Assembly (NCBI GenBank): GCA_034336665.1
Contig: JAPFBE010000002.1
Span: forward strand, 14,486,906-14,550,905
Length of the DNA stretch: 64,000 bases
Origin: Luscinia megarhynchos
Taxonomy: Eukaryota > Chordata > Aves > Passeriformes > Turdidae
Reading direction: 5' to 3'
In this document: positions 38,242 through 50,115 of the stretch, one piece after another
Position numbering within the stretch: position 1 is the first letter of the stretch
Layout of the letters: each line of letters opens with the position of its first letter
Notes under the pieces: generated by a model
What the model saw: the letters and a program-made list of their open reading frames with translations, nothing else
Told to the model about the DNA's origin: nothing
The model's database searches: none
Translations under genes and position numbers: made by a program

Positions 38242-38247
38242 GTGAGA
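38240..38247 (+). promoter_or_regulatory. 5' splice site of the JARID2 exon
   Basis: The exon ends ...AACG and is followed by GTGAGA starting at 38242, a strong match to the vertebrate donor consensus. The only nearby GT fitting the end of the conserved protein is here. It gives a phase-1 junction that splits the glycine codon after VN. Confidence 0.85.
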
Positions 38248-41200
38248 CACCTCTGTGGTACTGCTGGAAGGACTCAGTCCTTTCTCCATGCTGTGGCAAG
38301 GAGGGAGACCAGTGTACCATCTGGCATACACTGTGCTCTTTTGATCTGCACAGAGGAACTTGTTTCTGGAGTGCTTGAAATGCCCAGGTTAAAGAATCTG
38401 TATGTTTTGGTTCCTGGTTAACTGATTTAGATGGGGATCAGGGTGGAGGGCAGGTGGGAGCACTGGGACAGGCTGCCAATCTGGAGAAATTGAGTCCTTC
38501 TAGTCAGTCTGCTTCCTGATGTGCTGAGTATGTCAGCAGAGAAGGTGACCATTTAGAGGTGATTGGCTGCAGCTACCTTGGGGAGGTACACTTGGACAGA
38601 ATTTACATACTGTCACTTAGATGCAAGATACTGGCTGACTAGTATCTGACTCTGGAGTGGTCCAAGGCCGCAGGTGAAGTAGCATGGGATCTACATACAG
38701 AGTTAAAGGGCTGAGAGGACATAACCACTGTGACATTGGACTCCCCCAGTTTAGTAGTTCACTGAGCAGTTGTTTAAAGGTATTAAAAGGAGATGCAGAC
38801 AGGCTTAGATCACAGGAGCTTGAAAGGAATTGAATTTCATTTATTTAGTGCTCTAGTCAGTTATTATCTGTTGCTTCCCCTTCCCTTAAAGCTTGCTTAA
38901 AAAAGCTGTGGTGTCCTGAGAGGTGAATATATAGTGTGTCTGTTTCAGATTCACTTAGACCCTTACTTGAAAAGGCTTTGTCATGCTGGCTTGAGCCTTG
39001 AAAGTGATGACTAGCAGGATTCAAATTTCTGGGCAGGCTTACAGTTTTCACTCACAAGAGCTTATTTGTTTCTTCATGGAGGTTTATGGCAGTTCCTTTT
39101 AGGCATGTGCATAACTATACATGTGCTAATTCATTTAAACAGCAGCTGGGTACTTGCTTGGTAGGTTATTCATATTTATATGTAGCTCATCTTGTTGACA
39201 TGGTGAGTCAGATTCCACCGAGTGTTATTGCTGATGAGGCAAAAAACTAGGGGAATGGCTGGATAACTACAGGCAGCATGATAAAGTCACTGTATTGTGT
39301 AAGAAATTGCAAACTCCTTAATGTGGTTAAAGAAGACCTCAAACTCCTGAGCTCAGTAATAATATCAAATACTGATCTGATGGGAAGGGGCATCTAGCTT
39401 TAAGAGCGAGCCATTTATAAACTTGGAGGTGTACACAAAACAGCATTGGCTTTTTTCCTTCCAACACCTCTGCATCATTGATCTTCTGTCAAACACAATT
39501 TCTCTTGGAAAGTTTCTTATTCCATTGTGGGGGTTTTGTTTTGTCAAAGGAAAAAAGTCCAAAGGCATGAAGCACAGTAATTGTGTGTTAGGAGGCTTTG
39601 ATGATGTGCCAGGTTACGGGATGACTGAGGTTTTCATGGTGTCTAGTTTCTCCAAAGACAGCTTAGATAAAAAGTGAGTTGGCTGGGAATGCTGTGTCAA
39701 TGCAGGTACCAGACATGGAGTGTGCCACTGGCTTCCCCTGGCAGCAGCAGAGCTCACATCTTCAGAGCTTTTCTCATTCACAGAAACAGATGACCAGTTA
39801 TTTAAGAATTTTTTTTTTTTTTTTTTATTTGAGCCAGAATGATATTCTATGTTGCTCTTTCTTTTTGTTAAACTACTTTTTAAAAGTCCTATCTTGGCAT
39901 TGCTCTATTTCAACATCTCTGCCCAAAAGCATTTTATTTTAGCTGATGATATTTGGAAGAGTGTTTCATTATGCAGAGAAAAATAAACAAAAGGGAGGAG
40001 AATTGATATTGTGCAGTGACATCAAGAAAATCAATTTGAACATGCAGTTTGTTCACTACATTAAAAAAGAAGTATCCCTGTATTTTGAAATCCATGGGTC
40101 TCTGTGGACTGAGAAAAAAGCAGGTCATTCTGAGAAATTACTGAGCTATTTTGAATGCAGGGAAATGTATAGTATTTTAAGGATGAGTCTTAGATCCCAG
40201 CTTTCATAATGTTGGGAAGAAAAAAAATGTTTCCTTGTATGTATCCTTCGTTCAACTTTCAGGTCACATCCACTGTTTTTTGCATGTTGCTCCAAAGGGT
40301 AGCGTGCCGTTAAATATAGCTTTATATGAGTGACTCATTTTTTATTCATTTTTTCATGTAACTGTTGAAAATCAAATAGGTTGCCTTTCAGTACCTGCCA
40401 AATGTAAGCATTTTCAGAAGTGGAAAGGAAGGGTGTGAGGGGATTCAGGCTTTCTGAACTCCCTGCTCTGTGCAGGAGTATGGATTGGTCTTGTGTGTTT
40501 CTAGTAGCTGAGGGGACTGCAAACAGCTGGGTAGCAGCATTTCGTCTTGGTGCCACCATCTGTAATGCAGAGAGACTTTCTCTGGTCTAGTTTTGTAACT
40601 GCCATTCCTTAAATTTATTTGTTCATAGACTTGCAAGCTGTAATTTGTTTTAATAGAAAGTATTTATTTGTAGCAACAGAGGAAGATAAAAGGTACAACA
40701 GCTCCTTGCAACTTGAATCTTTAAGGAGCTTTTACGTATTTGGAGCAGCTGAAGTTTGATAAACATGCTACAAAAGTTCCTATGCCAGTGTTTGTGAAGC
40801 TGCAGCTAAATTTGTATGAAAATGATTGTCAATTGTATTTCATCTAGTGAGTTCAGTAGTATCATTAATGATTTGGTTGCTGGAATAATGGTACCTCTTT
40901 GATTGATAGTGTGAAAAGCAAATTATTTTAAATGTGGAAGATGAACCCATTAATAGAAGTCTTTTCTGTATTAAAGTCTCTTCAAGCTCTTATGTGCTGG
41001 TGGTGGCACAGAGACAATTAACTTCTGTGCCTCTCTGAATAATAAAAATAAAATTTAAAATAAATAAAAATTGAAATTACTTTTGGCAGTTTTATGTATG
41101 ATAATACCTTAGCTATTGCTATTAAATCTACTTGTGATCCTGAAAGTAATCCTGCCATTTTCAGTCTGAAACCCTGTTACTTAAGTGGCTCTGATTAAAG

Positions 41201-42213
41201 AGAAAGGGAGTGGGTATGTTTTGGTTGTCATATCAGTGGTTATATTGCATGTGTGTTTATATTGACTCTGGATATTTGCAGAGTATAGAACAACACCCTA
41301 CAGTATGCCTTTGTTTCCTACATGCTCCTCCTCAGCCCTTGGGAATATAAAATTTGAAGGAGGTGCTTGTGCTGGCTGTCAAGAAACTCTCTGCAGCCCT
41401 AAAAGGGATACTGGAACTCTGATTATGGAAACAAGGTCGTGCGGTGGAAAAACCCAGTGGGACCTCTTTAGTGGTTTTGATTACTGCTGCTTGTCATTTG
41501 CATTAAGATTGTAAGAATAGGGATTGGTGTTCGGAATAGTGATACCAATTTTCAGAGATCCTCATCCAAAAGGAGAACTAAACCCTTTGGGAAATTGTTT
41601 TCTTCATGTGTAGCTTAAAATGTGAAATAGGGCTATAAAAAAGGCAATGAAAGATGTAATAATGGCTTACATTCTGTTGATGGGAGTAAATCCAGTACCC
41701 TCAAAAGACTATATCATAAAGCAAACTTTTATGACCTAAGATTTTAAGTTCTGTTTTTCAAAACTCACAGTAAAGAAATTTGTGATACAGAAGTGTATTT
41801 CTTGAATGGAAAAAGTGACAAAGTTTCCTTATTTGTTTAAGATGGTTAGTTAATCTACAGAGATGACAAACCAGACGTTAGAATTATTCAAGCAGATAGT
41901 TTGTTTTCATCAGCTATACTTTGTCTTAGAAAGGTGTCATGGCAGTTTCCAAACATGTCGTCTAGGTTAAGCTCACAGAAGCATAATCTATATAGGAAAT
42001 CAAATGTATGTGAGGGAATGCTTTGGTTCGAGGCAAAAGTTGAAATCTTGTTCATTAAGTAAATAAAGAGAAGGGTAAAAAAAAAAATGTAATTTTGCTA
42101 TTCTGAGAGATTTCACTTTAAGGTTGTTAAAGGAACTCATTTTATGTATGTTCTTTAAATGGAGTGGGAGCCATGTCATCACATGAATGGAGGTGATGGT
42201 TGGACCACAGAGT
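38248..42213. other. Intron 2 segment, no gene
   Basis: Unique intron after the exon, with the poly-T tract at 39809 and an A-rich stretch (AATAAAAATAAAATTTAAAA) at about 41037-41070. I see no exon. Confidence 0.6.
39809..39826 (+). repeat. Poly-T tract (18 bases)
   Basis: Uninterrupted T run in intron 2, about 1.6 kb after the JARID2 exon. No adjoining element was recognised. Confidence 0.9.
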
Positions 42214-42238
42214 CTCTGGTGCCCGTTTCTCTCACCAG

Positions 42239-42360
42239 AGAATCATTTTGTTTGGAAAGGACTTCCAGCCTTTGTCTGAGTTAAGTAGACCACAGCAGTG
42301 AGTACTATGTCCAGTTGTTTCTTGAACACCTCCAGGGATGGGAGCTGCACCACTTTGTAC
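42239..42360 (-). mobile_element. Short degenerate CR1 LINE 3' fragment, antisense
   Basis: AGAATCATTTTGTTTGGAAA followed by GGACTTCCAGCC is the reverse complement of a CR1 3' end. CACCTCCAGGGATGGGAGCT further on matches the CR1 CTCCAGGGATGG block. Similarity fades after about 42360. The fragment appears old and short. An 8-bp perfect inverted repeat (CTCTGGTG/CACCAGAG) at 42214-42240 abuts its start. Confidence 0.75.
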
Positions 42361-44444
42361 TGGTGTGCTTCTGCCCTCAGTCATTCCCACACAAAAGTTC
42401 ACGTGACTTTTGTTGGAGAATTTTTTTTTCCACAAATGATACATCTCCACACTGAGAGGCAGGAGGCTCTGAGACAGTTCTTAGTGGGACTGTGGTGTCA
42501 GACCCAGTGTCAGCACCAGCTTCTGATTCCTGGGTCTGCCCATCCCTTGGCTTCCACACTGGCTGTTCCAGCCAGCCAGGGCTGGCAGCAATGCAGTCTG
42601 AAAATAGCTCTTTTTGGCATTGATGCATGCATTTCCAATTTTTTTCTGCTCACTGCATGGGGGTTTCTGTCCATGCTCCCCAGTGAGCCGTGTTGAAAGG
42701 AAGGTGCCCAGTGACAGGGAGTCTTCATTTGACTTCAGCTAGTTGGTGAAACCTCTTTTCCCTGGCTGTGTAGATGGTACTCCAGGAACAGCATGAAAGT
42801 TGCAACAGATGTGGTAGAAATGCCTAAACACTGCTAAGCTGGGTGCTTCAGCTCAGTGCTGTGTATGATCTGCCAAAAGCTAAGAGGGGATGGCAGCAGC
42901 TGCCAGCTGGGCAACCATATCTTTTCTTAGACCACTCTCTTTTCCTCTGACTCCTGCGGATGAAAACATGGCAGCCCTTGGGCAAGTGCTGTTGTTTCAG
43001 CTGCACCTCTGTGTGCCCAGAGCAGTGTGGGTCTCCTTCCCTGGCTGGGTTGCTACTCAGCCTTCAATTTTCAACAAGAAAGCAGCCCTCTTCATTCACT
43101 GTGATGGTTCAGATATACTGATAACTTCATCTCTCTTATTTCTGAAGGCTGCAATTAAGTACTGCAAGGAGGTTTTATGCTAACGTTTGTCTAGGGAGCT
43201 TTTCACTCCATCAGTGATGTGAGATTGCATTTGTTGACAGTGGGTAATGTCTGTCTGTCTCCTAAGCTTTAGTAGAAGATTGTAACTGTGCCAAGGACCC
43301 TTGTCTGTAAGTGGATTTTAAAAATGCATTTACAGAAACAGAAATACCTCTTTCAGCTTTGCAGTATTTTCCCTTTATATTCAGAGTAAACAGCCTTTTT
43401 TGGCTAGTTTTAAACACTGATTAAATATAGATGTTTTCAACTAAAAGATTCAGAAAATAAGCATTTGAGCAAATCTGTCATGGCACTCAACATCACTTTC
43501 ACTTTGGTGCTTGCTGTCAAGTGAATTTAAAGATTAACAAATAGATAACAGCATGTTTGAGTTGGACTTCATTGAAAATTTCCAAATCTCTTTTCCTTTC
43601 TTTGTTTTCTAGGATAGAATTAGTTTTGAGCCTGCCAGGGACTGGCTTGTTTGTTCATTGGCTGACACAGGCTCTTCTTTCCCTTCTCCATCATCACCAT
43701 TTATAAAAAAAATTCAGGCCAAATTATGCCCTCAGTGATGTCAACCGAATTTGATTATGTCCATCCAAATTGTGCTCCTGTCTTAATAAAATTTCAGTGT
43801 TTGGCAAGACTGATAGAAAATTTTCTTTCACAGGACACTCATATTCCTTTTCCTCTCAAATGTAATAGGGATGGATATTTCTTTAACCTGTGAAACATAG
43901 AAATTGTGTAATTAATTTTCTTAAGCCTTACTTCATGACCATCTAAAAAGAGCTTCTGTTGCTCCTGAGTGCATTTCTAGGCAAATTCTAAAAAAGAATC
44001 TTGCCTCCTTGCATATATTGCTTATCATAGGTAATAGAAAATGAAAATGGCAATGAAGAGTCTGCAGAACCGTGTGCATTATCTGTAGCAGACTGAGTTA
44101 TTGCAGGCCTAAAATAAATAAGGTGAGGAAAGGTGGGAAAGAGTTCAGCAGTAGCTGATGGGTCTGGCCCCCCTCCTTTACCTTGTGCCTTATACTGGCT
44201 CTGCCATTTGTCTGTCTATGCAATTCAGCCGGTCCAGAGTACTGACGTGGCAGAAAACTAGCCCCGGAAAATAAAATACTTTTTAAAAATATTTTTTTCC
44301 TAGTTTAATCAACTATACACATTCATTAAGAGGTCAGGTGAGCAGCATGTGCTCATTTGGTGAAATTGGGGGAGCAGAGCACCTTACTGAAAGTTGGAGG
44401 AAGAGGATATCAGACTCCTCATCCCTTTTCACAGTAGCAAGCTG

Positions 44445-44516
44445 CTTGGCTTGGCACATTCATCCTGTCTAACCACAGCCTTAGGATTGGCGCAGTCATC
44501 TCGTCTAACCACAACC
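44445..44516 (+). repeat. Two-copy 36-bp tandem repeat
   Basis: The units 44445-44480 and 44481-44516 share TCTAACCACA and a TTGGC.CA.TCATC core with a few differences, so the duplication is not recent. The repeat keeps a small frame open (12-residue unit LGLAxSSxLTTx), which explains a 70-residue ORF here without implying a gene. It lies about 150 bases left of the sense CR1. Confidence 0.8.
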
Positions 44517-44662
44517 TCAGATGCTAGAAGGGACAACAGCTGCCAGGAATATGAGCAAAAAAAGATTCAGCTTAAAAGTTTGTTGAAAAGTGCTCCACAA
44601 GTGTAGGTGTTAGGTTTATGTTTCTCTTAAAAACAAACAAAACAAAAATCAACCCATTGCCA

Positions 44663-45217
44663 GCTGGTCTAGGGAAGTGATTGTCCCACTCTACTCTGCA
44701 CTGCTGCAGCCTCAGCTGGAGTCCTGTGCAGCTTTGAATACCACAATATGAGAAGTATATGAAGTTATTAGAGTCCAAAGGAAGACTATGAGGATTGTGA
44801 AGGGCCTTAAGAGGAAGCTGTATGAGGAGCAGCTGAGGTACCTTTGTCTGTTCAGCCTGGAAAAGAGGAGACTGAGGGGGGACAGTCTGTGACTTTCTTG
44901 TGAGGGGAAGAGCAGGAGCAGGCACTGATCTGTTTGCTGTGGTGCTGTGGCAGGATTCAAGGGAATGGCCTGAATTTGTGTTAGGAAGGGATTAGGCTGA
45001 ATATTTGAAAAATGTTTTTTACCCAGAGGATGGCTGGGCACTCGAACAGGCTCTTCAGGGAAGTGATAACAGCACCAAGCCTGGCAGATTTTGAGAAGCA
45101 TTTGGACAATGCTCCCAGGAATGGTGTGACTTTTGGGGATGGTGCTGTGCAGGGCTGAGAGTTGGACTCAATGATTTTTGTGGGTCCCTTTTAACTCAGG
45201 ATATTCTGTGATTCTGT
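44663..45217 (+). mobile_element. CR1 LINE 3' fragment (sense to JARID2)
   Basis: The fragment carries CR1 3'-UTR landmarks in order: a GAGGAGCAGCTGAGG-like block, TTCAGCCTGGAAAAGAGGAG (typical CR1), a degenerate middle, AACAGGCTCTTCAGGGAAGT, then GGGTCCCTTTTAACTCAGGA and the terminal ATTCTGTG ATTCTGT repeat at 45203-45217. It is 5'-truncated, as most CR1 copies are, and holds no intact reverse-transcriptase reading frame. The left boundary near 44663 is approximate. An A/C-rich tract follows at about 45218-45302. Confidence 0.92.
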
Positions 45218-46792
45218 CAACCACCTCCAGCACCCCCAAAACTCTACAAACAAACACACCAAGAAAGCCCCACCCAAAACAAAAAAAACACCAAACTCAC
45301 CACTTACATAGGGGTGAGATTTGTTGCATTGACTCTCCAGGATACAAAACTTGGCTTTAACATCAACAGAGAAAGCAATTTTGTTTTCCTTGACTCAGGG
45401 TAATTCTGCATAGCTGCTGTCTTGGGTTGATTTTCTGTATCAGCAATCTGGAGCACCCTTGAGTGTGGACGGGCAAACTGTTTCATTCTCTATCAACGGT
45501 AAAATCTCCTGCCTAAATTTGCACCATGCATCTTTTTGGCTGGCATTTACAACCAAAGAGTGCTGGTGGTTTTACATCACAGGATTGCCAGCTCTGTCAA
45601 AAATTGTACCTTTGGTCAGTTCTAGTTTGCCTATTTTAGAAATGAGAGTAAGACATGCCACTAAATCAATCATTAAAATAACATACTCCATTTTATTAAG
45701 AAACTAGGAATGTAATGGGAAATGAAATTATTATTACAAGTAAGTGCAAAGAGAAGTTTCACTCATACACACAGATTGTGTAATGCAGTCTACTGTAGTC
45801 AGTTCTAGGGAACTTTATTTTCTGAAACTGTCTCTGCTTGACTTTGAATAAGGCCTTTGCTAATTATTTTTGCACTACAGCTTTGAGATTTTAGTGCAAG
45901 ATTGTATTTGTGGAGTGCTTTCAGAGTTTTAGAGAGAATATGTTTTCAGCCTTCAAGGGGCTGTCTTGTGTCCTAGAATCTCCACAGCAGTTTTTATTTG
46001 TCGTGGGGGCATTTTAGAAATGACTTTCTATTTGAAAGAGTTTGAGAACTATTTGCTCCAGCAGGACATTTCTAGGGCCATTAGGCTGTGCTTAATTGGA
46101 GCGGGTGTCATGTGTGCTGTAAGCCTTATTGTGTCAACCCTGACAGTAAAGTGGTTTTAGAAGAAAAGGCAGAGATTCTGTAACTGCTGATGGGCACAGT
46201 AGCCAATTCAGCAAGTTGCCTGACACAGCTGCCAGTGTGCCATACTCTTCACCTCAAATGCCCTACATTACCTGTGTTCAGAGGCCTTGACTTGTTAGGA
46301 AAGAATGTGAGATGCCAATCAAAATGAGTTTGGCAATCCTTGTGGTGATGTGGAGTGAACTGAAAGCTCTGAAAGATTGGTGTCACGTTATTTTAAGTGT
46401 CATTGATCCACATCTGAATGTAGAATTTCTGATGTGAAAAGCAAGAAAATCAGTCACCTTTTTAGAGCAGTGAAACTCTTCAGGAATTAGTCACATTCAT
46501 TTCATGGCTCATAACAGCGTGGGAGATTGGTCTGTGCTCTGAGTGCATTTGCCTCCACATTTTGGTTTGGTTTCATTTGGATCTTGTTGATTTAAAATCT
46601 GCAAGAAACCATTCTGAAATAACTGCTCACTTTAAGTAACTGATGATGATGAGAGGTTCATCACATAGCAGATACGTTCCAGAGCTTGTGGGTGAATGTC
46701 TTCCAAAAAATAAATATAGCCTAGTACATATACTGTTAAGTCATAGCAGATTGCTTTCCATAGTAATAAATGTTGCCTGCATTTTTAAAAAT

Positions 46793-46815
46793 CTTTGTGT
46801 GTATGTGTGTGTCTG
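46793..46815 (+). repeat. Short GT microsatellite
   Basis: TTTGTGTGTATGTGTGTGTC is an interrupted (TG)n tract. Confidence 0.7.
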
Positions 46816-47621
46816 ACTAGCACATATTTATTACAAGCAGCTAAGGTGATGTATTCAGAATTAGTTGAATACATGTTTTCAAAAACCTGCATTCGATGCC
46901 CTTTATTTCCCAATTTAAATGAAATAAGTACAGGGGGCATTGTTGGTGGAGTCAAAGGTATGCCTTGGGCTTTGGGCAGCAAGGGATAACAGTGACAAGC
47001 TTAACTCATAAGTGTTTTTTCTGGTACATCTGAAGGAATTTCCATCTCTGAGAGCTAAAGACGCCTGAATTTCCACCCTTATCCATCCGGTTTTCTCCCT
47101 TACGAGACTGTTAGTGAGCATTGCAGTCACAGTCAGGACCATGTGATGTTTCAGATCTGTCCACTAAGAGGCTAACTCATTCCAGATAAGCCCTGAACAG
47201 ACAACATTCATTTTTTACTTTGCTCAGAATTTCCTGTGCTTTGTTCTGCATCTGTTTGTGAAAGGCTGCGTTATCTTTGAAAGCCTTCATCTTGTTTTCT
47301 TTATTCAAGCTATATGCTAAAATGGAAAAAAGGGAAGAGCTGGAAGGAGCCCAGCTGGAGCAATCTGCCAAAGATCCCACAGAGGGATGGAGCTGGCAAA
47401 CTCCTGAAACCTCATCAGCTGACCTCTGGTACAATTTGGGAAGCCAGGAGATAAGCCACTTTTCCTGCTAAAGGTTTGGCAGCCTCAGCCAGCCATTCCG
47501 AGTGATGCCTAAAGACTGCACCAGCATTTAATTGCATTTTTCTCCTCCCTCATTCACCCCTCACTCAGCTTCAGTAGTGGTTGACCTTAAAAATATTTCA
47601 GTTCAGTCTCTTCTTAGTCTT

Positions 47622-47648
47622 TGTATGTGTGTGTGTGCATGTGTGTAA
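47622..47648 (+). repeat. Short GT microsatellite
   Basis: An interrupted (TG)n tract runs GTATGTGTGTGTGTGCATGT and on to GTGTAAAT. Confidence 0.75.
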
Positions 47649-48162
47649 ATAGACATGTTAGAGCTAGATCACATCTTCATGTGCTCTCTTCCAGCCAGGT
47701 TGTCTCAAAAGCAGGTTCTCCCTAAAATATCTCCCTCAGATGGTGGTTCTTGTCTCTGATGCTGTGAAAGGTGAAAGTGTTCCATGGCCAACTGTTTTTA
47801 AAGATGCTCTGCAAGCATCTCAGTGTTTTTAAGTTACACCTCCAGTGTATGTGGATGGATTGAAAGAAGCTTAAAAGTGGTGAAAAAGGCACAGAAGGAG
47901 TACAGTTTTTTCCTTTCTTCACAACGTGAGAAATTTCTTTCTCTTCAGGGTGGAAATGCTGTCACAATGGTAGAAGAGGGTGCAATGATAGAAGTGTGTC
48001 CTTTGATATTTATATATTTTCTCATTGAGAAAAGGCTTTTGGATTGTGCTGCCCCATGCACACATAGGTGTATCAGATGGAGGGGGCTGAAAAGGAATTT
48101 CATCCCCTTTTGTGTTTTCCTGACCCCTGCTCCCTTGCTGGCATGCTGAGATCTTGTTTCAG

Positions 48163-48243
48163 AGCCTCAGGCTTTCTCTCAGTCTGTGGCTCCATATGCC
48201 AGAAGGAAGTGATAAGATTGCATGGAGCCACAAACCTGAGGCT
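48163..48243. repeat. Inverted repeat with two paired blocks (candidate stem-loop)
   Basis: AGCCTCAGG (48163-48171) is exactly complementary to CCTGAGGCT (48235-48243), and TGTGGCTCCAT (48185-48195) to ATGGAGCCACA (48222-48232). The two blocks nest, giving 20 perfect base pairs in a single-strand fold with a 26-base loop and an asymmetric internal loop (13 bases against 2). It could be a remnant of a small palindromic element, an unusual hairpin in the intron RNA, or chance. It is not assignable to a known miRNA by eye. Confidence 0.75.
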
Positions 48244-49881
48244 TGGTAAAGGAGTGGGCTGGGGCTGGGGAGAAGCGTATTCCTGTTACAGAGTCTGCAT
48301 GCGGGATTTATTTTCTTTTTCCTCCTCTTGATTCCTGTGGTCTGTCTGTCTAGAAACATGCTGTTTATCTTCCAAGGAGAAGACTCCTAACTTTTCTCTT
48401 TAATGTGACAATATTTGACGGGGCAGTAAGCAAATAACTCTGTTTTGCGAAGATAATAAAATCTGGTGCTTTGTAGAGTAGTTGTTCTCCCTCTTTGCAT
48501 CTCGGGAGGTCAGCAGCAATTACCTTCAGGTGGAAGTCATGAATAAGGGATAGAAGTTACAGGAATGTGGCTTGAATTCCAAATCTTCTTTTGAAACATG
48601 GGGTTTTGCTGCTCTTCTCCCCCTCCCCAAAATCAATTGAAAATGGCCTTTTGTGCAACAATGAGGTCTGTGGTTAGGGACTAGTTGTCAAGTTTTATTT
48701 GGATGGAAACCTGTCCCAGAAGTGTTACCTCATCTTATTGTCCTGCAGGGATGAACTTCAAATGACAGTTTACATTTGCCTGGAACTGACCTTTTCTAAT
48801 TGAAATGAACAAGGCTGTCTTATCTAAGTAGATAAACACACATTTGCAATTGTAGATTTAAATGCACTCTTTCATAGATTACTTTGGAGCAGTATGGCTG
48901 TCCTTGAATATTTAAAGTCTCATTAACAAGGGAGAGAATTGAAGAGTAAATGTTCTTTGTGAAAAAGGGGTTTTTGAGCTGCAAGCTGATGCTGTTCTCT
49001 GCTAGGCTGGAGTAAGAATGTTTGGTACAAAGTCCCCTTTATGCCAGCATGGAAGGTGCTCCAATAAAACTGGCATGCAAAGTCATGAAGGTTGATTAAC
49101 ATCCACAGCATTACACAGGATTATATACAAGTACTCTGCTCATAAAGTAGAATAAATGGGCCATTAGTTAAGGGATTGCTTAGCACAGAGAACCACCTTT
49201 CTTTCTGTTGTGGATCCAGGCTTCTGCCACTAACAGCCTGGAAAGCAGACTTTTTAGAAATAGTTGACTGATTAGGAAAATGGGTTTAAAATACTTCATG
49301 CAAACTTATATATTGGGGTTTATGGGCAAAGTTTTACAGACTTTCAGTTTCTCTGGTGTGACTGGATATCGAGATGGTGCTGCATTGCCATCTGGCTGGA
49401 TCAAAATTATTACTGCTCAGTAATTTTCTGTTTCAAGCCTCTCAAATAATTTTGGACTCAGTGGGCGATAGTCTCATGAAAACTAGATTAGCAGGGAAAC
49501 TTAGGAAGGGACAGACTCTTATGAAAAAGAGTCTGCTCTTCAGTCTGTCCTTTCCTACTTCCAGGAGAGATTCTGCCAGGAGAGAAAAAGGGACTCAGAA
49601 ATTTTACCAAGGTTTTTAGGAAAATAACTTTCAGGGTTTTTTTCATGGCTGATGTCCCTCCTGACCTTTGTTGACTAGGGAGTTCTTCAGGCAGCAGGAA
49701 TGAGGAGGAGATGGTGTTTTTCCATGCTGCCTGTTTCCTTTTACCGAGGTCGAAAGCAATGGAAAAGTACTGGTTTGGTGTCATCTTGTCACGAGAAGTC
49801 TTCAGTTCCCTAAAGTGCTAAGGACAATAGGAGGAATCTTACTGAACTTTTGGTTGGTGTGTCTGTTTGCTCTAAACTTGA

Positions 49882-50115
49882 ATGCTGTTCTGCCACTCAG
49901 AGAGGGAACTTCTCAGCCCTCAGGTTTGGGAGCAGGTGATAGTGACAATTTCAGCAGAATTTCGAGAATTCTTGCGGTATGAGGAGAGGGAAGGTGTCCT
50001 CTATAGGGGGCAGATTTTGTCCTTACGTGACCTTTTAAGTGCAGAAGATTATTTGGAGGTTAGCACTACTTACATAGGTCCTGCTCTAAAAGCAGGTGGG
50101 AGACATGCCAAATAA
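49882..50115 (+). other. Unassigned protein-like ORF (77 codons), low support
   Basis: The frame gives a charged, plausible-looking peptide including ISAEFREFLRYEEREG and LLSAEDYLEVSTTYIGPAL. No domain is recognised. A TAA ends it at 50113-50115. Purine-rich intron DNA commonly yields E/R-rich frames of this length, so chance is the leading explanation. Confidence 0.12.

Larger units (their letters stand above)
45303..49881. other. Intron 2 segment, no gene
   Basis: Unique intron with two short GT tracts and the inverted repeat at 48163-48243. Nothing else is recognised. Confidence 0.6.

Noticed and set aside
38142..38378. ORF running from within the JARID2 exon into the intron
   Set aside because: Only the part up to 38241 is coding. 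The rest is intron read-through past a strong GTGAGA donor, and the apparent start is an internal GTG codon.
38400..38850. Possible retroviral LTR remnant after the exon
   Set aside because: I saw no TG...CA ends, polyadenylation signal arrangement, primer-binding site or matching second copy. The sequence is consistent with unique intron.
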